This document shows positions 62,367 to 64,000 of a DNA stretch of 64,000 nt, one piece after another. Every line of letters starts with the position of its first letter. Position 1 is the first letter of the stretch. The stretch comes from Paraburkholderia edwinii. GTDB taxonomy: Bacteria; Pseudomonadota; Gammaproteobacteria; Burkholderiales; Burkholderiaceae. The translations under genes and the position numbers were made by a program. The notes beneath the pieces were generated by a model. The model saw only the letters and a program-made list of their open reading frames with translations, was not told the origin of the DNA and did not search any database. Location of the stretch: NCBI RefSeq assembly GCF_019428685.1, contig NZ_CP080096.1, positions 2,108,001 to 2,172,000 on the forward strand, in the 5' to 3' direction.

Positions 62367-62969
62367 GCTCGCTCCTCGTGATCAGACGTTGTAGAGACGT
62401 GCAGCTGAAATGGCGGTGTTCGGGCGACGCGGCGCGTGCGATCGGTGCAACGCGCTATGCATAGGGTTAAGCGTGGGCGCTAGACAAGCGGACTGTCGAA
62501 TTGGGTGCCAGCGTGCGGGGCGCCCTGTTTCTTAGCCGGTTCAATAATCGAAAGGCAGTATAGGCAATGGAAATGGATTGTTCCATTTTGGAAGTGCGAC
62601 GTTTAGGTCGACTGACGTACGTCAAAACATTCGTTGATATTTCAGCGTTTGCTTCCCGTGCACGCCGATAACCGTTGAAATGGGGCACGCAGGCATGAGA
62701 CCTTGGTCCAATTGACCCGCGCGACGGCCGGTGCCGAGAATGATCGGGTACCTGGGACGCGCCTCGCGCGGCCTTTGCGCATGCCTGTAAAGCGTTGCCG
62801 ATTGTTTCCACAGCTGTTTCCCGGTTGTTTCTCAATTGACATCGCAACGACACCCGCGTCTTATACGTTGGTATGCGCGGTCATTGTGTTTCCACGACGA
62901 CGCATCGGGTCACGAGTCCGGTGTCTGTCGCCCACGGCTACGCCGTTCTTCGACTACGAGGTACACGTG
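62367..62969. other. 600-base divergent regulatory region between exchanger and DUF3141 genes
   Basis: No gene fits in this stretch. It is less GC-rich than its flanks between about 62520 and 62660 and contains the TGACGTACGTCA palindrome. It likely houses promoters for both divergent units. A 128-codon minus frame through it (62467-62853) is without ribosome site or family likeness. Confidence 0.5.
62613..62624. promoter_or_regulatory. Perfect palindrome TGACGTACGTCA, possible CRP/FNR-family site
   Basis: The 14 bases CTGACGTACGTCAA differ by one base from TTGAC-N4-GTCAA, a CRP/FNR-superfamily-like dyad. It lies in the AT-richer part of the divergent region, about 247 bases from the exchanger start and 346 from the DUF3141 start. 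The regulator is unknown. Confidence 0.45.
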
Positions 62970-64000
62970 ATGAACGCAGGGACTCAGTTCGCGCACAGTC
63001 AACAGATTGGCGCAAAGGTCGCCCGGATTTTCCAGAAGCGCGCGCAGATCGCGCAGCAGCACTTCAACGAGCGCGTGCATGACGCACTCGATACCCGAAC
63101 CGGCAACGGCGCCGCAGCCGAAACTGCGCGCACACCGTTACCCGCACCGCTCACCACTCCGTTTGCCGCAGCGGGATTCACCGCACCCTTTACCGCATTC
63201 ACAGGCGCTTTCAACGCGGCATTCGATCCGCTCGCCGCATGGCGCTACGCGATCGACGCGACGCAGCGCACGGTGCTGTTTTGGGACACCTTGCGCCAGC
63301 GCGGCAATCAGTTTGTCGACCAGACCGCGCAAGGTTTGAAGCCGGTGCTGCACTTCGACTATGAAACGGTGCTCGATGGCCGTACCTTCGAACGCCCGGT
63401 CAACTATGCGCTGTTGCGCATCCGTCCGCCCGAGGGCATGACGATCGATCCGCAGAAACGCCCGTATGTGATTATCGATCCGCGCGCGGGGCACGGTCCC
63501 GGCATCGGTGGATTCAAGGACGATTCACAGGTCGGCGTCGCATTGCGCGCGGGCAGCCCCGTGTATTTCGTGGTGTTTTTCCGCGACCCCGAACCGGGCC
63601 AGACGATGCTCGACGTCTGCGCGGCGGAACAGCGCTTCGTGAAGAAGGTGCGCGAACTGCATCCGCAGAGCGACAAGCCGGCCATCGTCGGCAACTGCCA
63701 GGGCGGCTGGGCCGCGATGATGCTCGCCACCTCGGAGCCCGACGACACCGGCCCGATCGTAATCAACGGCGCGCCGATGTCGTACTGGAGCGGCGCATGG
63801 AGCGAAGGCGAGGGCGACAACCCGATGCGCTACGCGGGCGGCATGCTCGGCGGCACCTGGCTCGCCTCGCTTGCGGCGGATCTCGGCAACGGCAAGTTCG
63901 ACGGCGCGCATCTGGTGCAGAACTTCGAGAACCTGAACCCCGCGAACAGCCTCTGGGACAAGTACTACCACGTGTTCGACAACGCGGACACCGAACCGCC
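62970..64000 (+). CDS. DUF3141 domain protein (PHA-synthase-like alpha/beta hydrolase), 3' end outside window
   Basis: The frame is open from ATG 62970 to the window end (343 codons), with GAGG upstream. After an Ala-rich head (residues ~1-85) the protein has the alpha/beta-hydrolase core of DUF3141: VLHFDYETVLDGRTFERPVN, RPYVIIDPRAGHGPGIGGFK, VYFVVFFRDPEPGQT and the nucleophile elbow IVGNCQGGWAAMML, in which Cys takes the place of the usual Ser, as in polyhydroxyalkanoate synthases. Family function is unsettled. In related species such genes lie with phosphotransacetylase and acetate kinase; the next genes here are out of view. Confidence 0.88.
   Translation, partial: MNAGTQFAHSQQIGAKVARIFQKRAQIAQQHFNERVHDALDTRTGNGAAAETARTPLPAPLTTPFAAAGFTAPFTAFTGAFNAAFDPLAAWRYAIDATQRTVLFWDTLRQRGNQFVDQTAQGLKPVLHFDYETVLDGRTFERPVNYALLRIRPPEGMTIDPQKRPYVIIDPRAGHGPGIGGFKDDSQVGVALRAGSPVYFVVFFRDPEPGQTMLDVCAAEQRFVKKVRELHPQSDKPAIVGNCQGGWAAMMLATSEPDDTGPIVINGAPMSYWSGAWSEGEGDNPMRYAGGMLGGTWLASLAADLGNGKFDGAHLVQNFENLNPANSLWDKYYHVFDNADTEP

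Overview
The window is high-GC chromosomal DNA, densely coding and read in both directions. Gene families and order point to a beta-proteobacterium of the Burkholderiaceae, most like Paraburkholderia/Burkholderia: a bcs cellulose operon with BcsZ and a long BcsC, a DUF4148 secreted protein, a mixed CobN/ChlD/CbiG-type cobalamin cluster, and a GadB/AspT/PPK2/DUF3141 stress block. The genus is inference. I saw no rRNA, tRNA, insertion sequence, phage gene or CRISPR array.

Layout. 1-10975: bcsA (5' end cut by the window edge), bcsB, bcsZ and bcsC for cellulose synthesis and export. 10944-18863: housekeeping and small genes: a TPR/glycosyltransferase-like protein, a ChaA-type antiporter, an acyl-CoA dehydrogenase, a BON protein, a 3-methyladenine DNA glycosylase, a DUF4148 protein, a CBS-pair protein, ribA and a tiny membrane protein. 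18978-40154: cobalamin synthesis. Two cobalamin riboswitches lie back to back near 22530-23135. The leftward one precedes cobE-cobO-cobB-bluB; the rightward one precedes cobW-cobN-chlD. Further right are cobG-cobH-cobI-cobJ/cbiG (minus) and cobL-cobK-cobM (plus), with a PilZ gene and an orphan coiled-coil gene between the blocks. 40216-47564: a small YwqK-like protein, a sodium:solute symporter with its DUF3311 partner, marC, a GAF-PAS-GGDEF-EAL protein, a cupin-Nudix fusion and a hexapeptide acetyltransferase. 47866-56145: a high-affinity potassium system in the unusual order kdpF-(27-aa ORF)-kdpA-kdpC-kdpB-kdpD-kdpE. 56118-64000: SulP transporter, PPK2, glutamate decarboxylase, an AspT-family exchanger and the start of a DUF3141 gene.

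How the genes work together. The bcs genes make and export cellulose under c-di-GMP control through the BcsA PilZ domain; a separate PilZ protein and a GGDEF-EAL protein fit the same signalling network. The cob genes cover most of corrin ring synthesis by a CobG-type oxygen-dependent route, cobalt insertion by CobN with a ChlI/ChlD-type ATPase, adenosylation, a,c-amidation and lower-ligand (DMB) synthesis. CobA, CobF or CbiD, and the late nucleotide-loop enzymes are not in the window. GadB next to an AspT-type exchanger suggests a decarboxylation/antiport module.

The most striking sequence-level observations are: a perfect A AAA AAA slippery heptamer just before the stop of the ChlI-like ORF, with a VWA domain in the -1 frame, indicating a programmed frameshift that yields ChlI-like and ChlD-like proteins from one gene; the divergent twin riboswitches; the kdpA-kdpC-kdpB order with an extra micro-ORF and helically phased CTTAA repeats upstream; and many simple-sequence repeats in and around the cobalamin genes, including 25 copies of an 8-bp unit.
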